Of a stretch of DNA of 37,686 bases, positions 16,074-23,384 are shown piece by piece. Position 1 is the first letter of the stretch. Each line of letters opens with the position of its first letter. The notes under the pieces were generated by a model that had not been told where the DNA came from, ran no database searches, and saw only the letters and a program-made list of their open reading frames with translations. Source of the stretch: Chloroflexota bacterium. Its GTDB lineage: Bacteria; Chloroflexota; Dehalococcoidia; UBA3495. Both the position numbers and the translations under genes were made by a program. The stretch covers positions 1 to 37,686 of the forward strand of contig JADFNR010000017.1 in NCBI GenBank assembly GCA_022563275.1. The letters are read 5' to 3'.

Positions 16074-16403
16074 CTATTTGGAAGTGGAGGTCCCCTGGTA
16101 CTTTTCTTCCATCTGGTCGAGGGTTTGGCGGCACGCGGACAGCATGCTGTTGCGCTGCGCATCCTCCATCTGAGAGAAGCAAGTATCGAGCATCTTGGGC
16201 AGGGCATCGTGCATCATGCGTTCCATGTCTTCCGGCCGCATCTGCTCAAAGGAACCCTCCATCATGTACGGCATCAGGTCGGCCATTCCGCCCGGCCCCA
16301 TCTTTCTAGACATGATGGGCATCATGACCTTCATTGAGGCTGTGATGCCTTGGGGGCTCTTTATCCCCATCCACCGCTTCATCATGGCTGTTTCAAATAA
16401 CAT
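16074..16403 (-). CDS. Small methionine-rich protein of unknown function
   Basis: A 109-residue protein; 21 residues (19%) are methionine, spread along the chain (for example MKVMMPIMSRKM, LMPYMME, ERMMHD), with two cysteines (LDTCFSQ and LSACRQ). A very good ribosome binding site (GGAGG, six bases before ATG 16403) supports a real gene; the longer open frame upstream lacks one. No signal peptide or membrane segment is seen, and the sequence looks helical and amphipathic. Methionine-rich proteins can bind Cu(I) or act as oxidant sinks, but no function is claimed. It is convergent with the hemerythrin-like gene. Confidence 0.7.
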   Translation of the reverse strand: MLFETAMMKRWMGIKSPQGITASMKVMMPIMSRKMGPGGMADLMPYMMEGSFEQMRPEDMERMMHDALPKMLDTCFSQMEDAQRNSMLSACRQTLDQMEEKYQGTSTSK

Positions 16404-16522
16404 GATCCACCTCCAAACGTCCGAAAAACATCGACGTCCAACCACAGTCCAAACGGCTGGGCCGGACAATATCGTGGCAGGCATCGCGAAGATAAAAGCT
16501 CGCCGGAGCCCGGGAAAAAGGG

Positions 16523-16756
16523 TTACGGCTTCTCGGGACGAATCGAGTCAACGGGTGAAGGAGAGGTGTGGTAGGTGTAGTAGCGGACTCCGGGGCAGGG
16601 GACAAAGTGATACCAATGGACCAACTCTGGCTCGGCTTCCGCGTGTTCGACGATCTCCTCCAATTCTTTGAGGAGATATCTGGGAACCTGAACGGCCTCA
16701 GGTTCGGCGTCTATCACTTGTCCCGGGACTCGTTCGGCCGACGTGGTGGTCGCCAT
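16523..16756 (-). CDS. Small hypothetical protein, 77 residues
   Basis: From ATG 16756, preceded by AAGGAGG at seven bases, the frame encodes 77 residues: an acidic helix (LLKELEEIVEHAEAEPEL) followed by an aromatic stretch (HWYHFVPCPGVRYYTYHT) and a proline-rich tail. A longer open frame to 16846 lacks a binding site. No known family is recognised. It is 119 bases upstream of the methionine-rich gene on the same strand, so the two may share a transcript. Confidence 0.6.
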   Translation of the reverse strand: MATTTSAERVPGQVIDAEPEAVQVPRYLLKELEEIVEHAEAEPELVHWYHFVPCPGVRYYTYHTSPSPVDSIRPEKP

Positions 16757-16983
16757 ACCGCCGCCTCCTTCCCTGGCTGACGGGCCTGGCGTTTTGACCT
16801 GGCGTTTTGATATGACGCTGGTGACCCCGGCCCGCCGCCCGGGCACTCCAAGTCATCATCATTCTCTACCTGGCTGGGAAGCATCGGGAGTGCCAAACGG
16901 CCCGGCCATATGGGCCAAATGACCTCAACATATGTATACTTGGCCGCAAACCCCACGAAATCTGAAGTGAACGGAGGTTCACC

Positions 16984-17787
16984 GTGCCCAAAGCACCGAT
17001 AAATGGTATCGACCTTTACTACGAGTCCCACGGCGGCGATTCGGCCCCGGCCATAATCTTCGCCCACGGGCGAGGCGGCAACCACATGAGTTGGTGGCAG
17101 CAGGTGGCTGCCTTCTCCGCCGAATACCGCTGCATCACCTTCGACCACCGGGGCTGGGGCGCCTCCATCGCCCCGCACGGTTCTCCATTGCGGGAGAACT
17201 TCATCGATGACCTCACCGCCCTTTTGGACTACCTGAAGATCGGCAAAGTATTCTTGGTGGCCCAGTCCATGGGCGGATTTAGCTGCTTGGGATTCGCGCT
17301 GGCCCACCCGGAGCGCACCCTGGGGCTGGTCCTGGGCGACACCACCGGCGGAGTGGCCACGGAGGGCGTGTTGGCGGCCCTGAAGAAGACCAGCCCACCA
17401 CCCGAAGGCCCCACCCGTTCGCTGTCGGCCAGCTTCATCAAAGAGAACCCCGCCCTCACCTTCCTCTACCAACAGATCCAGGGCCTGAACCCGTCCCGCG
17501 GCGAGGATGGGGTCATCTCCGGGTTCCGGCGTGAGGACGGCCCCCAGGCCGAGGCCTTCGCGGGCTGGACGATACCCACGCTGTTGATAGTGGGTAAAGA
17601 GGACCTCATCTTCCCGCCCGAAGTCATCGCCGAGGTGCAAAAAGTGATTCCCGGCTCCCGCATGGAAGTGGTTCCCGGCGCGGCCCATTCGGCCCACTTC
17701 GAGCAGGCGGCGGTGTTCAACAAGCTGCTGTCCGAGTTGTTCGCTGGGGCACGCACCGGCAGCGCTGCAGGGGCGGCCGCGGATTAA
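16984..17787 (+). CDS. Alpha/beta hydrolase (serine type)
   Basis: 267 residues from a GTG start with GGAGG six bases upstream. Hydrolase motifs: FAHGRGGN for the oxyanion region, FDHRGWGAS, nucleophile elbow VAQSMGG (Ser), acid Asp in VGKEDLIFPP and base His in PGAAHSAHFE. The HGRGG element and short cap suggest an esterase, lactonase or C-C hydrolase, in contrast with the Asp-nucleophile dehalogenase-like enzyme at 1170. The C-terminal GARTGSAAGAAAD tail is low-complexity. A TATACT hexamer lies at 16935-16940 as a possible -10 box. The gene stands alone between small unknown genes and the cytochrome gene. Confidence 0.87.
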   Translation: MPKAPINGIDLYYESHGGDSAPAIIFAHGRGGNHMSWWQQVAAFSAEYRCITFDHRGWGASIAPHGSPLRENFIDDLTALLDYLKIGKVFLVAQSMGGFSCLGFALAHPERTLGLVLGDTTGGVATEGVLAALKKTSPPPEGPTRSLSASFIKENPALTFLYQQIQGLNPSRGEDGVISGFRREDGPQAEAFAGWTIPTLLIVGKEDLIFPPEVIAEVQKVIPGSRMEVVPGAAHSAHFEQAAVFNKLLSELFAGARTGSAAGAAAD

Positions 17788-17817
17788 GCAAATGCTATCG
17801 ATAATCAGCGTTACCAA

Positions 17818-17848
17818 CCGCTCGTGGTGAGCTCCGTCCAGCCAGGAC
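17818..17848. repeat. Dispersed palindromic repeat, copy C (degenerate, one arm)
   Basis: CCGCTCGTGGTGAGCTCCG followed by TCCAGCCAGGAC matches one arm of copies A and B with a few changes. It sits between the convergent hydrolase and cytochrome genes and abuts the cytochrome stop codon. Confidence 0.5.
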
Positions 17849-18775
17849 TTACTTCTCGGACTCTCCGCCGGGCAACGATCGTAGGTACAACCAAATTGCG
17901 TCCAATTCGTCGTCGGTCATCTGGGTGAACCTGTTCCACGGCATGACTCTGGGATCCAGCAAATTGCCCTGAGGCGTTGTACCGCTGCGAATCGTGTTTA
18001 TGAACTGGATCCTTGTCCAACTCCCAGGGGCGCCACCCTGGGTAATGTTGGGGGCTTCAAGACGTTCATCACCAGGGACCTCACCTCCGGACAATCGCTC
18101 TCCATGACAAATCGTGCAGACCTCGGCAAGGTATTCACCGTATTCAGCGGTGACTCCGGCTACTGGTGACGGTGCACGCGGGGCGTTATGGTCGATCTGT
18201 GTCGCCGGTAGCAAGCTTCCCTCAAATACTGCGAGGATGCGGCCCAATGGGGCCAGCCTGGACTCGTCGAGCTCGTTATCTACTGGAGGGAGAGTTTTCA
18301 GATAGGCAATCATGGCGCCGAGGTCTTCGTCGGTGATTTTGTTGTATTGCTCCGAGGGCATGAGAACCAGTGCCTTGTTATCTTGACCTATCCCGTGCCG
18401 GATCGCCCTGACATAGTCCTCGTCAGTGAAGACCGCGCCGATCCCGCCGCGTCCAGAGGTTAAATTTCGGGGCATGATTTTACCGAAGAAGGAATCGTCT
18501 GAGAAACCAGTGCAGGGTACGACTTTGCACTCATCTACATCTGGCCCAGCTAGGTTCTGTCCATGGCACACCTGACAAACCCCGACGGCTTCTACGTAGT
18601 GTTTCCCTTTAGCGATGCTCGCCGCATCAGTGGGGACCGCCACCGACGCTATCGCAACATCGTAAGTACGGTTCTCTTTCCGAGAACCGATCAAAAATAG
18701 CACAACCAATAGTACGAGGAAGACGCCGAGCAGCCCACCCGTTATGATCCCGGCCCATTTTAAGAATCTTCGCAA
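17849..18775 (-). CDS. Membrane-anchored diheme cytochrome c
   Basis: 308 residues. A hydrophobic helix at about 8-30 anchors the protein with its body outside the cytoplasmic membrane. Two haem-binding sites follow: CQVCH at 67-71 and CTICH at 220-224. Each is in a cytochrome c domain with a candidate Met axial ligand (Met139 in LVLMPSE, Met278 in RVMPWNRF). The two-domain layout resembles electron-transfer subunits of alcohol or other dehydrogenases and small-molecule oxidases. The FMN-dependent hydroxyacid dehydrogenase gene on the same strand upstream could be a donor, but this is inference. The ribosome binding site is weak. Part of this gene is duplicated at 18892-19038. Confidence 0.88.
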   Translation of the reverse strand: MRRFLKWAGIITGGLLGVFLVLLVVLFLIGSRKENRTYDVAIASVAVPTDAASIAKGKHYVEAVGVCQVCHGQNLAGPDVDECKVVPCTGFSDDSFFGKIMPRNLTSGRGGIGAVFTDEDYVRAIRHGIGQDNKALVLMPSEQYNKITDEDLGAMIAYLKTLPPVDNELDESRLAPLGRILAVFEGSLLPATQIDHNAPRAPSPVAGVTAEYGEYLAEVCTICHGERLSGGEVPGDERLEAPNITQGGAPGSWTRIQFINTIRSGTTPQGNLLDPRVMPWNRFTQMTDDELDAIWLYLRSLPGGESEK

Positions 18776-18891
18776 AATCGCTCTTCAGCCATCGGCGCGC
18801 TGGCCCGGTTGTGAGTCATTATGAGGAGATCTGTCGATACTGCGTAACATGAGATTACACAACTTTAGCAACCCTCGTTCGCTGTGGGAGG

Positions 18892-19038
18892 CTAGCAGAC
18901 AGGCCCATACCTAGCAAGCCCTACTGGCATGTCCGCAAAGAGGTTTCCTGGAGCTCCGTTGATGTGTGTGGCTCCATCCAATAATCGCCCGCCATATTCA
19001 ACGGTGACTCCCGCTACTGGTGACGGTGTACGCGGGGC
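18892..19038 (-). pseudogene. Decayed fragment of a second cytochrome c gene
   Basis: A 48-codon open stretch without a start reads APRTPSPVAGVTVEYGGRLL at its beginning, nearly identical to APRAPSPVAGVTAEYGEYL (residues 198-216) of the diheme cytochrome; the DNA between 18989-19038 and 18137-18186 is also closely similar. After that the similarity is lost and no CxxCH remains. It ends nine bases from a REP palindrome. The rest of 18776-18891 holds nothing recognisable. Confidence 0.6.
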
Positions 19039-19046
19039 TTAGGCAA

Positions 19047-19081
19047 AACGTAGGGGCACGGCATTGCCGTGCCCCTACGTT
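19047..19081. repeat. RAYT-linked REP palindrome, copy 3
   Basis: The same 31-bp core as at 10679 and 11336, here with arms lengthened to 17 bp by AA and TT. It lies between the decayed cytochrome fragment and the FMN dehydrogenase gene, about 8 kb from the transposase, showing that the palindrome is dispersed. Confidence 0.88.
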
Positions 19082-19107
19082 CGTGTAAAGACCTGACTGT
19101 GGCAATA

Positions 19108-20205
19108 TTACGGCGCGGTAGACCCCGGCCCCCAGTTGTTGGGGATGTTGATCAGGGCGGGTTCCAGGTCGGTCACGTCGCTTTGACCGCAGAAGTCCAT
19201 GACCCGGCCGACCTCTTCCCGCAGTAACTCCAGAACGTTGTGGACACCGTCCTCGCCCTCGGTGGCCAGACCCCAATACAGGGGCCGGCCGATGCCCACG
19301 GCCTTGACGCCCAGAGACAGGGCCTTGAGCACGTCGCTGCCGCGGCGGACGCCGGAATCCAGGTACACCTCGCAGTTGCCCTTCACGGCATCGACTATCT
19401 CGGGCACCATCTCGATGGAGCTCATGGTCTGGTCCAACTGCCGTCCGCCGTGGGTGGACACCAAGATGCCTTCGACCCCGCTCTCGGCGGCGATCTTGGC
19501 GTCTTCAGAGACCCGGACTCCCTTGAGCACCAGGGGCAGAGAGGTCAGGCCCCGGAGCCATTCCAGGTCTTTCCAGGTGATGGGGTCGGCCCGGGACACG
19601 TCCCAGCCGGGGGTCTCGTCGGTGCCGCTGATCTCGGACCGGGGCAGGTTCAGGTCCCGGAAGTTGCCCAACTCCAGGGTGCGCTCGAACTGGTTGCGCA
19701 GGTCACGTTCCTTGGGGCTTGGCACGGGGGTGTCGATGGTCAACACGATGGCCTTGAATCCGGCGGCCTCGGCCCGGTGCACCAGCATCTCGGTGAGGGC
19801 GGCGCCACGGTGGTAAAGCTGGAACCAGAGCGGCCCGGTGGCGGCTTCGGCCACCTCTTCCATACTGCAGTTGGACGAGGTGCTGAGCATCATCAGCGTG
19901 TTCGACCGGCCGGCGGCCCTGGCGGTGGCCACCTCGGCGTCGGGATGCGCGATACCGTGGCTCCCGGCGGGACAGACGAACACTGGCATGCTGATGTCCG
20001 TGCCCAGCATGGTGGTCGCGATCTTCCGTTCTTCAACGCTGCGCATGAAACGAGGGCGGATCGTCAGTTGGTCGAAGGCGCTCCGGTTTCGCTTGGTGGT
20101 GAATTCGTCCATGGCGCCGGCGTCGATAAAGTCCCATTTGTCGTGGGCCAAAGCTAACTTGGCCCTGGCTTCGTAGTCGTAAAGATTGATGGGGTCGTTC
20201 GCCAT
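19108..20205 (-). CDS. FMN-dependent alpha-hydroxyacid dehydrogenase/oxidase
   Basis: 365 residues from ATG 20205, preceded by GGAGG at five bases; an upstream ATG adds five residues only. It is a TIM-barrel member of the lactate/glycolate oxidase family: Tyr131 (FQLYHRG), Lys228 (VLKGV), His252 and Arg255 (STHGGRQLD) form the substrate and flavin site. The first substrate-binding tyrosine (DYY or GYI before SGA in the family) appears to be Phe26 (WDFIDAGA). Such enzymes convert 2-hydroxyacids to 2-oxoacids, passing electrons to oxygen, quinone or cytochrome. Glycolate or lactate are typical substrates, but the Tyr-to-Phe change leaves this open. Confidence 0.9.
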   Translation of the reverse strand: MANDPINLYDYEARAKLALAHDKWDFIDAGAMDEFTTKRNRSAFDQLTIRPRFMRSVEERKIATTMLGTDISMPVFVCPAGSHGIAHPDAEVATARAAGRSNTLMMLSTSSNCSMEEVAEAATGPLWFQLYHRGAALTEMLVHRAEAAGFKAIVLTIDTPVPSPKERDLRNQFERTLELGNFRDLNLPRSEISGTDETPGWDVSRADPITWKDLEWLRGLTSLPLVLKGVRVSEDAKIAAESGVEGILVSTHGGRQLDQTMSSIEMVPEIVDAVKGNCEVYLDSGVRRGSDVLKALSLGVKAVGIGRPLYWGLATEGEDGVHNVLELLREEVGRVMDFCGQSDVTDLEPALINIPNNWGPGSTAP

Positions 20206-20398
20206 CTGGTCCTCCTGCAATAGTCGGCCTAGGATCTTCGGCCTGAAGTTTTGTTTGGATGCCTATATCCGGACAAAGCGTCACCACGTAATTAGAGATA
20301 CTGCAATGAGGCCAAAATCGGACTTACTCTAACGCGAACCGATGTAGGTGGCAAGTGGGGACGGGCCATTTGAAAGATATAAGGTCTTATAATAGCGA

Positions 20399-20427
20399 TT
20401 GACGTTAATAGTGTATCGCGCTATCAT
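20399..20427 (+). promoter_or_regulatory. Promoter of higBA, with possible operator
   Basis: TTGACG (20399-20404) and TATCAT (20422-20427) are separated by 17 bases. Transcription would start within about three bases of the higB ATG (20437), giving a nearly leaderless message. ATAGCGAT (20392-20399) and ATCGCGCTAT (20414-20423) are partial inverted repeats over the promoter and could be the HigA operator. A TATAAT at 20388-20393 lacks a properly spaced -35 box. Confidence 0.5.
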
Positions 20428-20436
20428 AGCTCCGAC

Positions 20437-20718
20437 ATGATTAGGTCTTTCCGTGACGAAGAAACCGAACGCGTTTTCCGGCGGGAGCGATCTCGCAGAC
20501 TTCCGCCGAATCTGCAACGGACCGCACTACGTAAATTGGCTATTCTTGACGCGGCGGACACACTGGAAGACCTGCGATCGCCGCCTGGCAACCGCTTGGA
20601 GCGGCTTTCAGGGTCCCGGGCCGGCCAATACAGCATCCGCGTCAACGACCAGTGGCGTATTTGCTTTCGTTGGTCGGACGGCGATGTTGATGCGGTAGAG
20701 ATCACTGACTATCACTAG
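20437..20718 (+). CDS. higB: HigB-type toxin (RelE/ParE superfamily)
   Basis: 93 residues, typical of HigB. MIRSFRDEETERVFRRE at the start, LDAADTLEDLRSPPGNRLERL in the middle and GQYSIRVNDQWRICFRW near the end are hallmark stretches of the plasmid-maintenance killer family, a ribosome-dependent mRNA interferase that halts translation. The toxin gene comes first and the antitoxin gene starts nine bases after its stop, the usual higBA order. There is no room for a leader between the predicted transcription start and the ATG. The locus may stabilise this genomic region or take part in stress response. Confidence 0.92.
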   Translation: MIRSFRDEETERVFRRERSRRLPPNLQRTALRKLAILDAADTLEDLRSPPGNRLERLSGSRAGQYSIRVNDQWRICFRWSDGDVDAVEITDYH

Positions 20719-20727
20719 GAGACCACG

Positions 20728-21054
20728 ATGACCACTGCGAAATTGCCCCCGGTGCATCCCGGTGAAATACTGTTGGAAGAATTCATGGGCCCGCTGTCCA
20801 TCACCCAGTACCGGTTGTCCAAGGACATTGGAGTCCATCCCCGGCGCATCAATCAGATCGTTCACGGTGACCGGTCGGTAACGGCCGACACCGCCCTTCG
20901 TCTGTCCCGGTATTTCGGCACCTCCGAGCGGTTCTGGATGAACCTGCAAACCCGGTACGACCTGGAGGTTGAGAAGGACCGTTTGGGCGACCGGTTGATA
21001 TCGGAGGTCAAGGAGTTGACGCCTGGCGGGGCGATGGACACGCCCCCATCCTGA
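20728..21054 (+). CDS. higA: HigA-family antitoxin (HTH Xre type)
   Basis: 108 residues. HPGEILLEEFMGPLSITQYRLSKDIGV is the classic HigA start, followed by the helix-turn-helix ending in RRINQIVHGDRSVTADTALRLSRYFG and the conserved FWMNLQTRYDLE. The protein binds and neutralises HigB and represses the shared promoter. It is slightly longer than usual, with a C-terminal tail of about ten residues (LTPGGAMDTPPS). It starts nine bases after higB, and a strong terminator follows at 21091. Confidence 0.93.
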   Translation: MTTAKLPPVHPGEILLEEFMGPLSITQYRLSKDIGVHPRRINQIVHGDRSVTADTALRLSRYFGTSERFWMNLQTRYDLEVEKDRLGDRLISEVKELTPGGAMDTPPS

Positions 21055-21090
21055 CCTTCCCCCAAACGGAGGAAGGAACATAAAAACGAG

Positions 21091-21124
21091 AGGGGCGTCC
21101 CGATTCATCGGGACGCCCCTTTTT
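21091..21124. terminator. Rho-independent terminator between convergent operons
   Basis: AGGGGCGTCCCGAT and ATCGGGACGCCCCT form a 14-bp perfect stem with a two-base loop, followed by TTTT. The opposite side has AAAAA four bases before the stem (21082-21086), so it could also end the oxidoreductase operon transcript on the minus strand. Confidence 0.88.
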
Positions 21125-21162
21125 GCGCGTTCGCAACCGGAGGTATCTGCCCCGCGGCAGCG

Positions 21163-22155
21163 CTACTCCTCTTTGCTGGCGGAGATGGGTATGACGCCGG
21201 GGAGCCACCACTTCTCCCAGGTCTCGTCCACCTTGCCCTGGAAGTATTTGATGTCTTCCGGGGTGAAGTGGGCGAAGCGGCCCTGGCGCATCAGGTAATC
21301 CTCCACGGGCTTCCGCTTGCGGATACCTTTGGCGATGGACCGGCTGGGACCGTTCAGGGTCAGTTCGCCGTCGATGATCTCGTATTGGACCCAGATCCCG
21401 GTCTCGATGGACAGCATGCCCAACTCGTGGGAGTACTTGGGGTCGTAGTCCCACCCTTTGGGGCAGGGGTCGATGCTGTGGATGAAGGTGGGGCCGCCGA
21501 TGGTCAGGGCGCGGCGGATCTTGTTGTTGAAATCCAACCCGTAGGACCCGCAGGCCGTGGCCACGTACCGGACATTGGGATGTCCGACGGCCAGCATTGG
21601 GGCCATGTTCTTCTTCCAGCGGTTGTTCATGATCCGGATCTCTTTCCCCGGCGGGCTGAACGTGGTGTTGGCGCCCCAGGGAGTCCCGCCCGACGCCTGG
21701 ATATCGGTGTTGGCGTATGACTCGTTGTCGTAGCAAAGGATCAGCAGGTTATATTCGTCGTGCTGCAGGGCCGCCGAGATGGCGGAGAGGCCCATGTCCA
21801 TGCCGCCGCCGTCGCCGCAGAAGGCGATGACGTTGATGGGCTCCTTGTGCATCTTGCCCTTGCGCATCATGGCCGAAAGGCCCGCGGCGGTGCCGGTGGC
21901 GGCGGAGCCGGCGGAACCAAGCTGAGTGTGCATCCAGGGCACTACCCAAGGCGTGCTGTAGTAGGTGGTGTTGGCCACGTACATGCAGCCGGTGCTGCCC
22001 AGCACGATGGTCCGGGGGCCGGCGGCCTTGATCATCAGCCGCATGACCAGGGCCGATTCGCAGCCCTGGCAGGTCCGGTGACCGGAAGAGTACAACTCCT
22101 CCAACGGGATATTTTTAACTCCCTTTATTGCGGGAAGTTCTTGCACAGTAGCCAT
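21163..22155 (-). CDS. 2-oxoacid:ferredoxin oxidoreductase beta subunit (probable oxalate oxidoreductase)
   Basis: 330 residues. This is the TPP-binding beta subunit: FCGDGGGMDMG and, further on, CYDNESYANT bind the diphosphate and Mg2+. A [4Fe-4S] cluster is bound by CQGC (29 and 32), Cys57 and a later Cys, probably in TACGSYG. Length and domain order match PorB. With the alpha and gamma-delta subunits it would split a 2-oxoacid and reduce ferredoxin. It begins five bases after the alpha gene on the same strand and is the last gene of the operon; a strong terminator lies downstream at 21091. The substrate call rests on the alpha subunit. Confidence 0.9.
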   Translation of the reverse strand: MATVQELPAIKGVKNIPLEELYSSGHRTCQGCESALVMRLMIKAAGPRTIVLGSTGCMYVANTTYYSTPWVVPWMHTQLGSAGSAATGTAAGLSAMMRKGKMHKEPINVIAFCGDGGGMDMGLSAISAALQHDEYNLLILCYDNESYANTDIQASGGTPWGANTTFSPPGKEIRIMNNRWKKNMAPMLAVGHPNVRYVATACGSYGLDFNNKIRRALTIGGPTFIHSIDPCPKGWDYDPKYSHELGMLSIETGIWVQYEIIDGELTLNGPSRSIAKGIRKRKPVEDYLMRQGRFAHFTPEDIKYFQGKVDETWEKWWLPGVIPISASKEE

Positions 22156-22160
22156 TTTGT

Positions 22161-23384
22161 TTACTCCCTTACCGCGACCCAGGTGGTCTCTTGTTCGATT
22201 TTACCGGTATCGACCGCTTTTTGCGTGGTTTCAACTATCTGATCTATGTCGCGGACCATGACCTCCCGGCCGCCCAGCCCGGCGATGAAGTTCAACATCT
22301 TGGGCCGCTCGTCCAGGGGATACAGGGTCGAACGCAGTTCGTGGAACAGCACTCCGCCGAAAGACGGTGAGCCGTAGGAATAGTCGCGGTCGATGACCGC
22401 CACGCCCTTGGCCTTGCCAAGAACTTTTTGAATCTCTTCAGTTGCGAAGGGCCTGAAGAATTTGATCCGCAGGAATCCGACCTTCTTGCCGGCTTCCCGC
22501 ATGCGGCGGACGGCGACCCTGGTCGGCATGGCGAGAGTGCCCATCCCCACCAGAATGATCTCCGCGTCGTCGCACATATACTCTTCAATGAACGGGCTGG
22601 GGTCGCCACGCCCGAATATCTCCCGAAACTCTTCGTGGGCCTCCAGGATCACACCCGACGTACGGCGCATGGCTTCGTCGGTCTGTTTTCGAATCTCCAT
22701 GAGCCAGTCCTCGTTCACCTGAGGGGCCACGGTGATGGGGTTGTCCGGATGTAGTTGCAGCTTGCCGCGCTGGTAATCGGGCAGGAACTTTTTCACCAGG
22801 TCCTGGGCGGGCACCTGCACGATCGCCTGGGAGTGGGTCAGGAAAGACCCGTCGCAGCTCAGGGCGAAGGGCAGCAGGACCCGGGGGTCCTCCGCTACCT
22901 TCCACGCCATCAGCGCCATGTCCAACGCCTCTTGAGCGGTCGCAACCCAGTAGAGATGCCAGCCCAGGTCTCGGACGGCCAACGCATCGTTGTGCTCCAC
23001 GCCGAAAGCGCCGGGGTCGTCCAACGCACGGTTGCCGACCATGGCCACCACGGGCATCCGGAGCCCGGCGGTGACGGTGATGGCCTCGAAGGCGTAGAAC
23101 CAGCCCACGCCACTGGACCCAGTGAAGGTCCGGGCGCCAACGGCGGAGGCGTGTTTCACGATCTCAAACTGGGAATGCTCGCTCTCGGCGACGATGAAAT
23201 CTAGGTCGAAAGCGCCGTCCGCTTTGAGACGGGACACGTATTGCATCACCGTGTCGTAGGGCCGGATGGGGTATGCGGTGATAACGTCAACGTCGGCGAG
23301 GGCGCAGGCGATGCCGATGGCCTCGCTGCCGCTGATCAGTTCCTCGGTGGACTCTTGAAAGAGCGCTGCTTGTGCGGTGGCCAT
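22161..23384 (-). CDS. 2-oxoacid:ferredoxin oxidoreductase alpha subunit with YPIRP motif (probable oxalate oxidoreductase)
   Basis: 407 residues: POR domain I (about 1-250) followed by the domain II transketolase-like part. The TPP-activating Glu is in VAESEHS. In pyruvate enzymes the substrate loop reads YPITP; here it is YPIRP (Tyr38 to Pro42, Arg41), and a second Arg119 lies in GNRALDDP. In the Moorella oxalate oxidoreductase the equivalent residues, Arg31 and Arg109, bind oxalate as I recall; both occur here at the same offset of ten. Oxalate would be cleaved to 2 CO2 with reduction of ferredoxin and no CoA. The ATG overlaps the stop of the gamma-delta gene by one base (TAATG), so translation is coupled. 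Confidence 0.85.
   Translation of the reverse strand: MATAQAALFQESTEELISGSEAIGIACALADVDVITAYPIRPYDTVMQYVSRLKADGAFDLDFIVAESEHSQFEIVKHASAVGARTFTGSSGVGWFYAFEAITVTAGLRMPVVAMVGNRALDDPGAFGVEHNDALAVRDLGWHLYWVATAQEALDMALMAWKVAEDPRVLLPFALSCDGSFLTHSQAIVQVPAQDLVKKFLPDYQRGKLQLHPDNPITVAPQVNEDWLMEIRKQTDEAMRRTSGVILEAHEEFREIFGRGDPSPFIEEYMCDDAEIILVGMGTLAMPTRVAVRRMREAGKKVGFLRIKFFRPFATEEIQKVLGKAKGVAVIDRDYSYGSPSFGGVLFHELRSTLYPLDERPKMLNFIAGLGGREVMVRDIDQIVETTQKAVDTGKIEQETTWVAVRE

Noticed and set aside
16714..17817. A 367-residue minus-strand frame over the alpha/beta hydrolase
   Set aside because: It overlaps a hydrolase with an intact catalytic triad, lacks a binding site and has no domain.
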